From Phoronis australis (taxonomy: Eukaryota; Phoronida; Phoronidae), in the NCBI GenBank assembly GCA_002633005.1, contig NMRA01000153.1, forward strand, positions 560,580 to 624,579: a stretch of 64,000 bases of DNA, in the 5' to 3' direction. Below are positions 32,501-47,500 of this stretch, piece by piece. A program made the translations under genes and the position numbers. The notes beneath the pieces were generated by a model. That model searched no databases and was not told where the DNA came from. It was given only the letters and a program-made list of their open reading frames with translations. Numbering within the stretch: the stretch's first letter is position 1; each line of letters opens with the position of its first letter.

Positions 32501-35500
32501 CGCAACGGACCAGGCCAGCTTGATTTGTGTAGATGTTGAGTTTCAGTGTACATCTGGTCCCTCTGCAACCTCGTCCAGTATATCTTTGCACCACTGTGCA
32601 CAGGATGTTTTGGTTTCGTGAAACTGTTTTCAGATGATTTGTTTCCTGATACATTTGACGTTTTTCAATTGTTGTCAACGTGATTAATCTTAATAAAGTG
32701 ATACTTAATTATTTATTTTCGCTTTTAATAATAGACTATGAGCTGAGAGCACCATCGTTCGCCAGTGTTTCTCGTAACGAGACAGAACACATGTTTATTT
32801 CCGGACTAACAGTACAGGTTTTCGTTCTTGAGGCTGCTGTTACGCGATAATCTGATATTCAAGTTTTTACGCCCCGTCGGTGCTCCTTATGCTCTTGAAT
32901 ATTTGGAAGCTGTCTAAACCCCTGTATACACACCACACTTTTTCGTATACGACTTTTCGTATGCTAAAAAGGTGTGTGTAAGCAGATGTTCCAACAAAAA
33001 AATTTTGCTGCTGGCGTGACTCATACCCAGATGTGCACAACAGGGTTTCACGAAACTTATGAACCAAGTTCATGTGACGAAATCGAGACGGGTTTTTCAT
33101 TATCTTAAGAAAAACTCCAGAGACATGTCAAGTGCCAGAAACTTACCAGGATGCATGGAAATTTCACTATTTGGCTACAAAAACAAAAAAAGAATGTCTT
33201 ACACGGGAGGGGGGAAACCGCCCCTCTCGGCGTCACACACCTACGATTCGACCTTTGCGGGAATCCTAACCCCCCCCTTTACTGAAAACGTAGATCCGCC
33301 ACTGCATTGTATTCGGATGTCCCGGTTTTCAACCAATGTCTCTTCCATTTTACACTCTTTCACAGTGCTAGGAAATGTAACACTGTTAAATTTTCTTTAG
33401 CATGGCTTCTCATTGGTTAAAGTAATGAGACCCACGTCATAACATTCAGTCATTCCCATTGGTTGAAATCTGAGAAACCCCGCTCAGTTCACATTTACCG
33501 AGTAGGGCGACCACCTAAGTTTGACTTCAATAGTTACATTTTATTAAAACGGACAGGGATCGATGTAAACAAAATCAAGGAAAAACCCCGACCCAGTGGC
33601 TTAAGCCCAAACAAGTACAGTATATAAAGACGTGAGCAAGTGGTGGCGATGTTATCGGTATACTTCCGACCAAGGCATGCGCATTGATGCCCACACACGT
33701 AATTCCGTGTGTCGTTCATCATGTTTCTGCAGGGCCAATTACAGTATAGGTGGCGCTGTGTTAGAGGGTACTTCCATTCTAGAATATTAGTAGGTATGCC
33801 TTTTTTATTGACGGTGCCACCAACAATGCAGTTATCGTTGACTACGACATGGACGATTATTGATTGAACTCATAGGTCAAACAATGCATGCCCTTTCTAC
33901 GAGCATGAGGGCGCCATGCTAAACCATGCTTGTAACCTCGCGGTCAGTATGATATGAATGTGGAACGATCCCCTGGGCAATGTTAGTTTATATCGACCAG
34001 CATTTTTTTCTCAATCAAAGTCAGTAGTGGACTGGATTCAGTTGGGATACACACATAACTCAGCTCCGGATGTTGTCGCAGTAGTGAAAATGGGCTTGAT
34101 TAGTATTCGGAACACTTTTCGAAGTCTCAACTACTGGACTGGGCTCCGTAGACCTACAGACGTTTGCTTTTGCAGCAAAAAATCTTCATAGAACGGAAAC
34201 ATTGACTTCATCCCATAATTCAAAATTTCAACTTCGCCAACCATCCCTTCAGTGGCCATCATTTTGTAGTATTGAAATTCATAGCATACTCGTGAATGAA
34301 TCACTTACCTTTCACTCGCGAGATTTTGCGTGGTTTTGCGCGATCTCACTTTTCTCGCAAGAAACTTCGTTTTCACATTTGAGGGGAAATTTGAAGATAC
34401 TAAAATAGCCGAGGTTGTCCGCATGGGGTTTGATGGGACAAAGCCATTACTCGCAAAACACTTAAAACTGGACCTAACAGTTATTTTGTATTCCTCAAGC
34501 TATGGTTTGAAGAGCATCTTGTGCAGAGACTAACCCACAATGAAACAAGATTTATTTTTAAGTCACATAAGATGAGGCGTACATAACAAATAACACATGC
34601 TTGATAATTTTCCTCTATTGATATCACAGTTCACGACCCGCCAGTACTGCTTTCATTAATGTTGCACTCCTCAGAGTTGATGTATTCCACTGGCAACAAA
34701 AAGTCGATTTCGCCGCACTGCTGCACTTGTTGAACCCGGATATATATTTATTGAAAAATACACAGAACAAACACAAAAATAATGACAAACCCAGAAATCG
34801 CAAAGCCTTGTATCTGGGTTGTAGACAATTCATAGATGGACGTAATACACATAGAGGTGTATACATGTAAGTGACATCTAATATAAATATTCCAATATTT
34901 AGATATGCTGTTACGAACGTATATCATAAACCCGGATCCTAGATAGGCCCTGGGCTTTTTCCACAGGAGGCTTATAACACCAGTTCACTGACCATTTTTT
35001 GGGGGGATTTTGTTTTGCTGTTTTTGATACCACAAACTAACGTATTCTATAAAAGCAATAAGTCTTGTGTTCAAACTACCGCATTGTCAGGAAATTTGAA
35101 TTTTAAATTTGTCTAATTCTGCAAAGTTTACAAAAAATAGAACACTTTATAAACAATGAAATTAGATACTGAAAATAATGGGTCTCCTTATTTCTTCATT
35201 TTAAAATGAAAATTTAAAACAAATTTCTGAATAAATAAAGATCACTATAAACCCTTGTTCCGTCAAACAAATGACTTTTGATTTAGACCAGTTGTCACTA
35301 CAAATTTGACACTAAAGTTTTCCTTACTCAGATTAGAGACAATCATGCCGGCGCTCGGGAAAAACCAACTGTTTGTTATTTCTTCAGACCGAGCTCGTGA
35401 GATTTCGCGAAATCACGCGTGACTTGAAATTTTCTGAACTTCCTCTAAAAAAATTGTTAGCTGTCAGTTCTTCCAGAGCGCGGAGGTCACAACATAAATC

Positions 35501-38500
35501 CAAATTTTTAATGTTAAGAAATCGAAACCAGATAGAGGAAACAGGTTTGAAGCAGAGCAAAAAGAAAAAAGATGACCTGGATAACGCCTTCTGTTGTCCG
35601 CTTTCGACCAAGAATATAAGGCCTAGAGCTATCAACGAGTCACATACAGTGTGCATAGTTCACGTCGATCGGAATAGAAATGCGACCTGTAGCACTCGTT
35701 CAAACAATAAAGTCGAGACAACCATTAACAAATAACAAATCAAACGAATTAATTCGAGATCAACGAAAAATAATCTACTTGAATTCACCGCACAGTAAAC
35801 GGAGTGAACTAGTTACTTTTATTAGGATAGCAGCACACGTTTGTAACCCTTATTAGATGATTAGAACATGTTATAACGACGCCACCAGTACCCACAGGTT
35901 AATTCTAACGAAATCCGTAGGCAAAAAAATCAGAAAAAATCCTCACTTGTCATGAACTGGAGCCGAGTGATACTCCGCCATTTTAGAATAATATAATAAT
36001 ATTGCCGCTAAGTCGGAAGTGAGATTGAATAACAAGGTCATCTATTCGACTGTGCTAAGCGTGTTTTACAGGGAGAAAGTTAACTCTTATAAACAGTATC
36101 AACATAACAACGAACGTGCAATATCTGAATAATTGAGTAAAATTGCTACACAGAAAGAATATTCTGACAAATTGCAAAAATAGTGAAAATAAAGCACAGG
36201 GGAAAACAAAGATACCGGTGGTTTCGGGCGATTTTGTTAGGCCGACGACTGCCTAAGCAATGAGCGACGGCGAAATATCTTCACAAAAAACTTGGTATGC
36301 TGCCAAATAGTATTTTAAATTCATTTAAATGTTTTTAAATTAAACAGAAGAATTATCATTCACCTGAAGCATTAGTATAAGCCGTACTACCGGAGCCTGA
36401 CCGCCAGCCTGGCCGCGGACATCACTGCTCGAGGATAATGTGATCTCGGCAGAGATACAAGACTATGCTAAAAACGCTTTTAGTTTGATAACAGAAAAGA
36501 GCCAAACATTATACCATGTTACATATTGCTTAATTTGGTATATATTTTCGAGTTTTTGAACTAGATTAACGCTTAGAGATAAGCACTTTAACCTGTTGCA
36601 GTACGAAGGGAACTAATGCCATAATTTCCCCTACCGTCTAATGGTAGAAAGAGTGAAGAGTTTGACGGAGTCCAATTTCTTTGCGACACCTTGCCATAAA
36701 ATAGGATTTTACTTTATATATTTACCTCTTTGTTGGCATGCCGATTATTTCCCATTCGCCGGTGCCCACGAAAATCGACGTGTCGCCGGTGGCAGACCTG
36801 TTTGTGATATCCACTTGAGTGCCGTCATACGTCCAAGAACCGAATGTTAGCTTGCAATTCTGTTGATCGTACGGGAATTGTGAAATGTCTATGATGCACG
36901 TCGTCTTGAATAAGGCAGGATATAACCACATGGTACTGCCGTCAGAGAAGACCTGAACGTTGAACATCATTTGGTGGGTGATTTCGGAACTTGCGCTAAA
37001 AGAGTAGAATTGTAAATATTATTTTTATATCATATTTACACTATACTGGATAGAAGAAAAATGTTAAATGTGTTTGTTCATGTGACCGGGTTGCCCCAGC
37101 AACAGCCTGCCCCTTCGGAGCCCACAAAATATAAATATTGGCTAAAATGAATAAGGACGAGATGTGTCTGCAGACGAAATAGTTAAGCCGCCTGGGCGCG
37201 CAAAAGATGGCCAGTATGAAAATGGGTCGGATGTGCAGCAATGTTCTCTTTTGTTGTAAGACAGAGTGTGTAGTCTTCCGAGGCCACGACGTGGCACAGG
37301 TTCTATCACTGGCGGATCTAGGATATCACAAAGGGGCCCCAACCACTATTTCGGAAGGGAAATGTTAGCGTTATTTTTTTAAACGTCTTGTTGGCGGCGT
37401 TTTCTTTTTGGTCAGATGTCCGAGCCACCTGCCCCCTTAAATCCGTCTTTGTTTATGATGATGCTGCCAAACACTTCCAAAGCTCCGCCCTGCTCCAGTG
37501 TGGTTAAAAGATGTACACAGCAGCTACGAGATTTCTTTCAATGGCGGGCTTTCAGTGACAACACAGCCCACTCATTATGGGTTAACACTGGGCACCTCAT
37601 TTCGATATCAGTGTTTTGAAAGAAAAATTTCACCGCATTACAATACTATTTCCGGAATAATAAAGAAATGGAGAAAAATCTTTCAAACGTTGATGAAACA
37701 GAAAACCAAAAACCAATACAAAGCTGAATGAAACATGTTGATGTGATCTGCATCTTTCCACCACGTTGCTTCAATTATAACAATATTTTCAGTAAATGTA
37801 CAAAAACTCAACTGAGATTCTTTGAAAAAGGCGTGCAATAGACATTTTCTAAGGCCTGTAATCATCCTAATAGTTACGCTATACTCACAAGTTATAGATG
37901 ACAATGTCCGGCACCCAAACTTTTTCTGGGGGTAGTCGAATACTTTTAACTCCACCGAAGTCTTTCGGATCCCACTTCAAGTTTTCAGATTGCCAGTACT
38001 GTAACAATTGTCAGTGCAGACGTATTAGTAGTAGTACAAAAATCAGTTCAACGTGACTTGTTTGTGTGTACTTGACGGTGAACGGAAATTCGCATGAGCA
38101 CCAGTTGGGATTCGAAGGTTTAACGCACTAGTATCCAAACACTCTAAAATGAACTAGTCTAACTACAGTTAGCTTTCTTGCTCAGGTGTAACAGTTGAAA
38201 AAGCTAATATTATAAATGCTAGACCAAAGTCAACGTTCCGCCAGAGTCAAGAATATCTATCACATGTCATTAACACCGTTTCTAAAATCTGTTGGTATAT
38301 TCAAGCTAATCTCTACCGAACCACGATGTTTCGGTCGGTCATGCCGCAGCGCTCGAAATAGACGGTGGTCCGGTGGCCCGGAGCAAGTGGATTTGCGGCC
38401 GGGCCAGTAACTTTAAAAGTTAACTTGGCACCCGGGGAAGTAAATTTTCAGATTCACAGGCCCGGCGGGGTCAGCACAGTATTTGCTGAAATTTGAACAC

Positions 38501-41500
38501 TGTCACGCAGTCGTGTCACTGTTCATAGACCGTGTAAACAGACCAATAGACTTTATAGATATGTTACAACACCATCTCAAAGCAGTTTAGGAAGTCAAAT
38601 CTGGCATTAAGAAACGTTTAGCTCTTCCCAGGAGATACAAAGAATGCCGAAATTCCCACGCTCCTGTCCAGCCCCCATCAGTGAAATTTCACCCCTGTGG
38701 ATGTGCTTATTTGATGGACTAACCTGCAAATTCGCCGATTTTTCGAGTCCACCAGCAAAACCCGACTGGTTCTAAATATGAAAGCCAATACACACCGGGT
38801 CCGAGAGATAAGGGTGCGTTCCGTAGACCGCAATCACTGCGGCAGAAATCGTTGCTCATGGAGCAGAAACACTATATTCAACCCCATGGTTAAACATTAG
38901 GACCTCACTGACCAATCACGCCAGAGGCCGCCATTTTGGTAGAAAGGCTAGTTATGGCACCATGATGTCTATGGATGGCATTCAATAGTTTTTGAGTCAC
39001 GGTTAAATTAACCTCCCGAAGTTCATTAAAAATTGGTGTCTGTCGGGTTGCTTTAAGTTTCATGATGCGTGTTAAGGCTACGAATGACATTTGCTTGATT
39101 TTTAGTCTGTTCTGAGAGAAAGATTGCCAGTTGTTGACCCATTGATCCACTTTTTGCCCAGCTTTTCTTAAACTTTACAGCTTGAAAGCAGGAAGTTGAA
39201 GTCTACCCCTCGACTTTTCACCTGATTTCTGTATTCTGAAGAGTTTTGGCGGTATGAATGCACTGCCTCTGAGTGCGTAGTAATCGAATGCGACTGGTGA
39301 CTTTTGGGTGAAAACTGCTGATTTGATGTATTTTTGCTCGTTTTTAAGTAGCCGGCTACACTTCCGGTAGTCGTAAAAGGTGGAAAATTGACTTTGGACT
39401 CCGTTTCAATAGATTTTGTACAAGGTTTGGCCAAGTATACTGCTCATATTTTCAGGTTTTTATACACCCTGTGGAACAGACTGTTGGAGCTGCCGCGACC
39501 TTTTTTTCCACCCAAAAATCAGCAAACTGTTGAGTGCCACCAGGACGCTCCCGAGCATATTCGCGAAACACTCGTCTCAGTTTCACTCGGTGATTTTGCT
39601 AGATCTTGCTTTTAACGCAAGAAACTTGGACAGTCTCCAGTTTAATGTCTTCATTTTCCGGCTAACGCAGAAAAACCGGCGAGCTGGCCAATTGATTATC
39701 AAGTGCAACTATATAAACAAGGTTATTCGAATAGATGTTTGATGGAGCAGTTAATTATGAGTTTAATCATGCACGAAAACAAAGAAAACACTGGTTAAAA
39801 GCAAAGCATTTGATTTTATGGAGCGGGTAATGGTGTACTCATTAGTATATTATCTGTCTAAAATAACACATGCATGTCATTACAAATGGCATTGAAGCAA
39901 TTACAGCCATTATGGGGGAGAGGTTTAACATCTCGGAAAAGTGAAACAATATAAATTAGAATGGTTCGTCATAGATCGCCAAGTGAACTGGAGTTTCATG
40001 GTCATAGGTGACAAACAATAAAAATCGTACTAATTAAAGTAGTGTTTGAAATATTCATTAAGCGTTATCGCTGTATCAGGAAGACATTGCTGTTGATTGA
40101 TCATTGATACACTAATTGACTTCTAGATAATTGTCTTTTATAGACTGATATAAGATTAAGTAACGATTTTAAATGTGTTCAATAATACGATGACGTAAAT
40201 TAATTATGAAAGTTGGATGAAATATCAATGCGTATCATTCAATATAACGTACTTGAAACAAGTAAAATAATACAATGACGTAAATTAGTTATGAAAGTTG
40301 GATGAAATATCAATGCATATCATTCAATATAACGTACTTGAAACAAGTAAAATAATACGATGACGTAAATTAGTTATGAAAGTTGGATGAAATATCAACT
40401 CGTATCGTTCAATATGAAACACCCTTCTGGTATATTCTCTGTTTGCCACAGTCTCGAGCCTCAAGAAACGCAGCTGCTAAAACAAGCAAGGAGATCTTAA
40501 GCGTAATCTTCCATGGTTGCGTGGATTTTTAGCACAAAACAGAATTTTCTGTGCTCGGTGCTCAATGCTTGTGTTCAAACATTTTTTAGAGTCATTCCTT
40601 TTACCAAAGTACTGTTACATGTTTTCGATCAGCTAAAATAAAAAACTGACAAAATTTTAGAAATTTAATGGTTAGCTGATTAAGAATTGCCGATGTTGCT
40701 GCCAAAACCGAAGTAGACCTTGGTAAATTCTCAATTATTATTTGTTCATTTTTAAAACAAATCGCAATGATCAATCTAAACACAGGTGGAATTTCGTTTA
40801 AACAACCTCCGAGTATCAAACTATTAAGCGAAATGTAATTTTACAAACAAGTGAATGGAGTCAGACTGTTAAAGCCTGTCTTGAACGATAAAACGCGTAA
40901 ATTTAGCTCAATACTCTAATATGTTGACAGCATCGCTCTTACTACACTAAATTCATGAATTTCCAAATCTAATGAACAGTTCAGCTTATTGCCTGACTTC
41001 CGTCTACGTCAACGGTAGAATCTTCTGTTACGAACATGAATCCCACTAACATCGGTGTTCTATTCTGTATTCTCCGGTACCCGCGGGAGTAATTTTACCA
41101 CGGGTACCGACTTATATTCAAAACTATTGCGGACGGTCGTGTTATTTTTTGCTGTTATCTCGCGGTGACGCAATATGGCTTTACGTGTCATTTGACTTAC
41201 CGGCGTTACAGTGATCAAGTAGCATGTTGTTGTGTTTCTCATGAACACTTTAACATTCAAAATACAAAAATGGGTTGCGGAAAGGTTTTAACCATTAATG
41301 TTTCAGCAGATGTAAATCCGTAAAAACAGAGGGCACAAAATACCGCTAATGCTGTGCACTGCTTTGGCGGAAGCTTTCACTTTCGGATCACAAATTACTG
41401 AACATTCAGGGGACCGTTTCAAGATACTGAATTAATCTCATTTTTAGTTAAGTCTAAGATTTGTCTCATCCTCCAAACTTTGTAACTTCCACATCCGGTA

Positions 41501-44500
41501 AGTTAGTCAAAATTATGAAAAAGTCAAGTCAAACCTGAGATCTCTATCATATAACGGACTTAAGAAATACAAATTAAAGTTCTATCTTGAAATTGTCTGA
41601 AATTTAGGATTTGTCTTAGGTAAGTCAATTTTCTTGGAAGGGACCCCAGGTCTACTACGAGGGTGCACTTCGTTGATGTTATTGTGTGAAGACGTGTTGG
41701 CAACTTTCGTGATGGCTGGTCACTTCAATGTACGCATTTTTTAAATTTTGATTCAAATGAACTTTTGTTATTCTAGATGTGTTGGATTACCCAGATAATT
41801 CTAACAGTGCTTTGGCTATACAGGAAAACACTATTTTACCACTCAAACGCATGTACGTCACATGAGACGTGAACTAGAATTTTCGCGCCATTTTGCGTCC
41901 ACGCGAGAAACAAGCAGCCAAAGGACGGTCGACAGACGTACATGTATGCATAGATATGAACCTCAGCCGGTGGAGGCGGTAGAAGCATCTATCTGGTAAA
42001 CGTGCTTTTTGTCAAAAACAAATTTTTGGTTTCCGCCACTCGCTCTTTATTCAAATGATTGTGAGGCTTTAGAACAATTGACATTTCTCTTAAGGTTCTT
42101 GTTGTACCAGTTTCAGTCGCTAAGGCAGTACGGCTATAGGGGATAATTCCAGACGATTTATTTTAAGTACTGTCAAGTCAAAGGTAAAGAGTGCTATACC
42201 CGTTTGCTTTCTAGACAAGAAACGCCAGCTTATGTTCGAGGCATATTTTGCTCGACATGATTTGTGGTTTAGTACTCACCAGTCTCATGAACGTCATTGT
42301 TGTGAGGATTTGCACCTTTTCTTCCTGGAAAAATACAACGATTAAAATTAACATGAAACGCGGATGAGCAACATATGACAGTGGCGGATTTAAGGGATGG
42401 CCAAGGGGTCACACCCCCCCCCTAAAATTTTCCCAGATTCCACTTGGCAGTTCGGGGATGCGAATGTCTGACGGACAAATTCCTGGCTAATACTCTGCCC
42501 TGTCCCCCAACTCAAAATCCTGGATCCGCCCATGTATGAGAGTGGCTTTTAGTATTTTAATGTGTCTGGTCTTGTTTACTTCACTGGATTTATATAAATT
42601 TCAGTGTAGGCCTGCAAGATTAGCCGAAGCATGCACAGACGAGCGGCTAAGAGAGTTTATCGGTGCATGCGGTTTTCAAAAAAGAAAAACATATAAAAAT
42701 ACTATTCACCAGGTTTCCAGGCAAAATAAATTCGCTTCAGAAAAAATAATTAAATGACGGGTACACCAAACACTGAACACCAAGGTTAAGGGGGATGGGG
42801 GGGCTATAGCCCCACTTTTTGTAAGCTCAGTCCTGGGCCTCCCACTGCCACTTTTACGCACAACAGACTCTGTGATGCGTATTTTAGCAATATAAGTCTA
42901 TTTACAGTCGCACGACTCCACCCTTTTCCTGGTAACTCCATTACGATTCTTCTTCCGCTCCACTCTTTCTCCTTGAAACAGGTTTCACTTGTAAATTGAT
43001 CACTTTCACTCAAAGACATCCTTAACAGAAATTTTGTACAGAACTGAATTTGATACAGCTCTGACAATAAAAAACAGTAGACTTGAGACCAAGGCAGGAG
43101 TTTTTTTTGACTGACAGATGGCAGCACAGCATGAACACGATGAAAGAAAGTCACAGTGATATTGCGTTTTTCACCCCGCTGTAAATCCACTGATGCAATC
43201 CAGACGAAGGGCAGTGAATTTCATTTCCTGTTTCTCGTGGTACTCCACAAGCGGTATGAACCATAATTAGAGATACGGAAACACGCAAATCACTGCTTGA
43301 AGCCCGCGTCTATCAGTTTTACTATTATCTGTTGGCTCTATCATCACCATCAAAACTTTCATTTTGAGCCAACGTGTAGAAGATGGTACACATGTCCAGC
43401 AAATATTCAATATTCTGAGGATGCTTTATACATCCAATATAGTATAGCACTGGTCCGTACACTAGTTAATGTACCTTCACCATTCAGTAAGTTCACAAGT
43501 TTTCTGTAACGAGGTGTCGACGAAACGCAAGTGACGGTATCTACCCAAAATCTTTTAGAGCCTAGGGTTGTTCGCGAAGTTCCAGCTCATAGATTACTTT
43601 GGGTGGACCGGCAGCTGCGTAGCTGTGTAATTTTAAAACCCTTTTTTCTTCAAACTATTCTATAAAAACAGCACCAAAGTACCATTTGTTTGCGATAACT
43701 GGAAATCTGAGAAGGCAGTTTCCTGGCAGGAGAAATCTACAATGGCTATCCCCATTGCAGAGGGAAAAGCCCATCTACTTACCGCATTTATGGCGAGTTA
43801 CGTGTAGATATAGATCTTTTCTAGACAAAAATTTCTGTATTCACTCTCATTAACTTGTTTGTGATGTTCCAGAGCCTCACTCCTTATTCTCTTGGATTCG
43901 TAATCAAAAACTTTCAGAATCCAACACCAACCATAATGTTCAATTCATATAAGAATTGCTTTGCATCTCTTAATTGAACGAGTGTTGTTGACTCACGGGA
44001 AAGATGTTAGCAGCACAGGCTTGGCGACAAAGCTTATTCACAATTCACAAGAATTGGCCATTTTTACAATATTTCACATATGTCTAGCAAAATGTCTTTT
44101 CTGCATTCTCGGGGAACTTCAAATGCAAAATATATACCGTGTAGTGAAAAAAAAAGATTTAACAGAACCACCTTTGAACAGCACAACCGCGTGGAAATTT
44201 GTTTACTACTAATCTGAGGTCAAAGGTTGCTGTCGCTAAAATCGAATCCCACGCCAGGCACAGAGCAGCTTCGTATGTACCCTCAGTCCTTTCATTCACC
44301 GAGATGACTCCGTAATATTGCGACTACGACGTGTACATATAATAGAAAAATGTCGGGGAAAACAAAATGTAGCTTTGATCCTGATGGTGGTGTGTGTCTG
44401 CATGCATACGACCGTTGAAAACGAATGCTACGAGTCTCCTAAAGCCTCTGTGACTTAGCGTTCACGAAGACAGCAAGTTGTGAAAAGAGATAAATCCTCA

Positions 44501-47500
44501 CCCAAATTCTTTAATTCTGATAATTTGACATTTCGCTGTTTCGATCTCGTGCTCACGACGTGCTTTAACCACAGACTCGATTTCTGTTATCCACTTCGTA
44601 CTTGGGTTTCAAATCAGTTTCCCAGCGCGTGGTTTCTCTAACAAAGAACTGTTGACCTGTGTTAAAGTGGACCAAATGCACCAACTTGACCCACTTAATG
44701 TGTTGGCTCCGCCCGTGACCAAACTGGACTCTATGCCTTTGAATTCAACTAAACGTTTTTTTGATAATTAAGGTGACTTTGCGCGTGAATGTTGAAGTAA
44801 TGAACGCGGCTGATAGGTGTATAGGTTACATTGACTGAAAACAAGTTTTCACCTAATAATTAACCGATGAGTTTGAGACTTTCACCTCTCATAACTTATC
44901 GGCTTTTTCTCGGCTTCGGCAAATCGACTTAATTTAACTTAGGAACACGAGTTCTCGAAAACGGCTCGGTGGATTTCGCTGAAACTTTCCAAACTTAATA
45001 TTTATTCATCAATCTCATAAACGCTATTGATAGGATTTTTGATATTAAAGCCTAGTTTTTGCGTAATATAACAAAGACGAAAACGACTGCTTTTTTACAA
45101 AAATACCCCATGTTTTGCGAGTAGATTTGTCATAGAAACCAAACTGAAAGAGTAATCGAAAATTCATTAAAGTCGACTGAGGGGTTATTTTTGCCATCAT
45201 TGTACCTTTCTTATGATAAAATTTTGACTTACAAAAAGTGTTGACGTAATGATGATAATGGTACATAAATATAAAGTATATTTTTATATTCCATAATATT
45301 TTTTCTTTCAGAAAATTTATAGCTTTACTAGTTGACAAAGCCCAGATTTTTTGATAAACGAATTAGAATGGAGGTTACTAAATAAGGTTTGAGATAACCT
45401 TAAACATATTGAGTGATTTACTGAAAAAAACGCCATGCTCGTGTTTTTACAACATTCTTGTTGCAGTGAAAGCTCTTAGCTCAAGTGGAAAATCAATGAT
45501 AAACCATGTTATTATGCAGTGAAAACTCGTTGCTGTAAGTCACACTACAGGTGCTATTGCAGAGAGAATAAAGACGTAGCTGAGGTCCAGTATGCCGCAA
45601 AGACGATTTAGTCATTTGGCTATTTTAAAGAGGGACAAGGAACACGTTGACAATTTGGATTTCGTAGCCGTTTGTAATGAGTTTGCAAGTTTAAATCATA
45701 ATTGCACCCTTCATTTTGAAAAGCTTACAACCAAAGACCTCGAGAAATAAATATGTTTAAAATCAAGACACTGCAAATATCAAATTAATCCAAAACACAA
45801 AAGTATCAGGATTGATGAGTAATGATATTTATTTATTATTTGGAGTGTAAACTTAAACAGTTAGGTATAACGAGTTTGTTTGGCATGCTTATTAAAGAGG
45901 TTTCGCAAAGCGACGTGAACGTGAATTCTCACGCATTTGTAATACCGCACCATACATGCCATTGTTGGTTGTGACGTAATCCCAATAGTGTTTGAGTATT
46001 CTTCGCGAATACAGGGAAGTTTGCGTTGCTTTAAACGCGAAACCTGTGGTCCCTTTTTACTTCTTATTTGGTAAGATATCGAAAATATTTTTTTGTTTTC
46101 ATAGGGTTCTCAATCTTTCCTCTTTGCTTCAGTATAAAATGAAAACGATTCTTTTGTCTAAAAATGTTCTTAAAGTTTAGTTGCAAGAAAGCCCTTTTTC
46201 CAAATTCCTCATGTTGCTGGGTTAGCTGGATATCATCGAACTAGAACGGATATGATTTTTGTTTTTAAATTTTTTACATGCTTAATTTACAAGCATCCAT
46301 TTATTTCAAACTCCAAATAAATTTCGCATACTAAGAGTTCGTAGAAGCGACTTTTTTCACATACAACATATATTTTTATCTAGCGGATATGTACTACGAT
46401 AACTGGAGCTCAGTTACTCAGTTCACGTTTACTTTCACGTTCACGTAAAAATTTGGCTGTTGCAAAACCCATTTTTGTTACAATAACGTGAATCGGCAAG
46501 CGCAATTTTGTATGCGCCATAATTCACGTTCAGATCGCTTTGTGAAACCTCTCTGTTGTAACTGTAACGTGAATCGGCACGCGAAATTATGTATGCGCCA
46601 TAATTCACGTTCACTTCGCTTTGCGAAACTTCTCCAATATTCCGCCGCAAACATGTAACAGTTACGCTATTTTCATTACTTAACGTAAGATTATATCAGT
46701 GTCTTTTTGTCACCTTTTGTAATTGCGACAGTCACCGTAGGTTTCAGCCCACCTCACTCTTTAAAGCCCTCCGCCGCCCCTTCAAATCACATTCGAATCA
46801 CCTCGGTTAGTTTTGCAGCGTAAAAGAAATGCTTCTGAGACTTGTCTGGCAAAAAAATGGCCTTCGGAACGCTGTCCTGTTTGATTTTTTCAGTTTTCAG
46901 GGCTATAGCCACGTGTTTTTAGTTGTGTTTAGTCCTTTTGCGAGTTTATAACAATAACACGGGATTATGTGAGACTTAACTGTGACGTCACCGGAAGTGG
47001 GGCAAAAGCTTGTCGTTTGGCCATTTGCCGGATACGGTAGCACAGTGTATTCTGTTGTTCATTTCGAGTTTTTAATCTTTTAGTGTGAAAAATGCTAAAC
47101 AAGCATTACTGTTATGGCAAATGAAATTTAGATTCGCACTGCAATACGTTCCATCGCGTTCTGTACTAATTTCGTCCCGTGTATTTTAAACGGGCGGTAG
47201 GCGAAATCCGCTCACAGATTAAGTTTTCACCTCGTCAAAAATACATACCACGCCTAAAATTATCACCTTAAAAGGCGCTTACTTTCTTGAGTGATCCTTT
47301 CTGCTTCTAAACATAAACCTTCGATGAAGCATAGCTGCGGGAATTTAGGTGACTTTGGCGAAGAATTCCAACTTCACTTTTTGGTTACTGATAACTTTGA
47401 CCGCGCGCGATAATCACAAAATATTTCAACTGAGTCAGGTGAGTATGAGGCAAAGGCTAGCGCGGCGAGACTGAGCGAAGCGCGAGAACTGGCGCGTGAC

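Noticed and set aside
35373-35735. 120-codon Lys/Arg/Ser-rich plus-strand frame
   Set aside because: Composition follows local AT-rich sequence; no domain; lies inside the receptor intron on the opposite strand.
42536-42757. 73-codon plus-strand frame with a signal-like start
   Set aside because: Begins at a MITE edge, no family match, antisense to the receptor gene.
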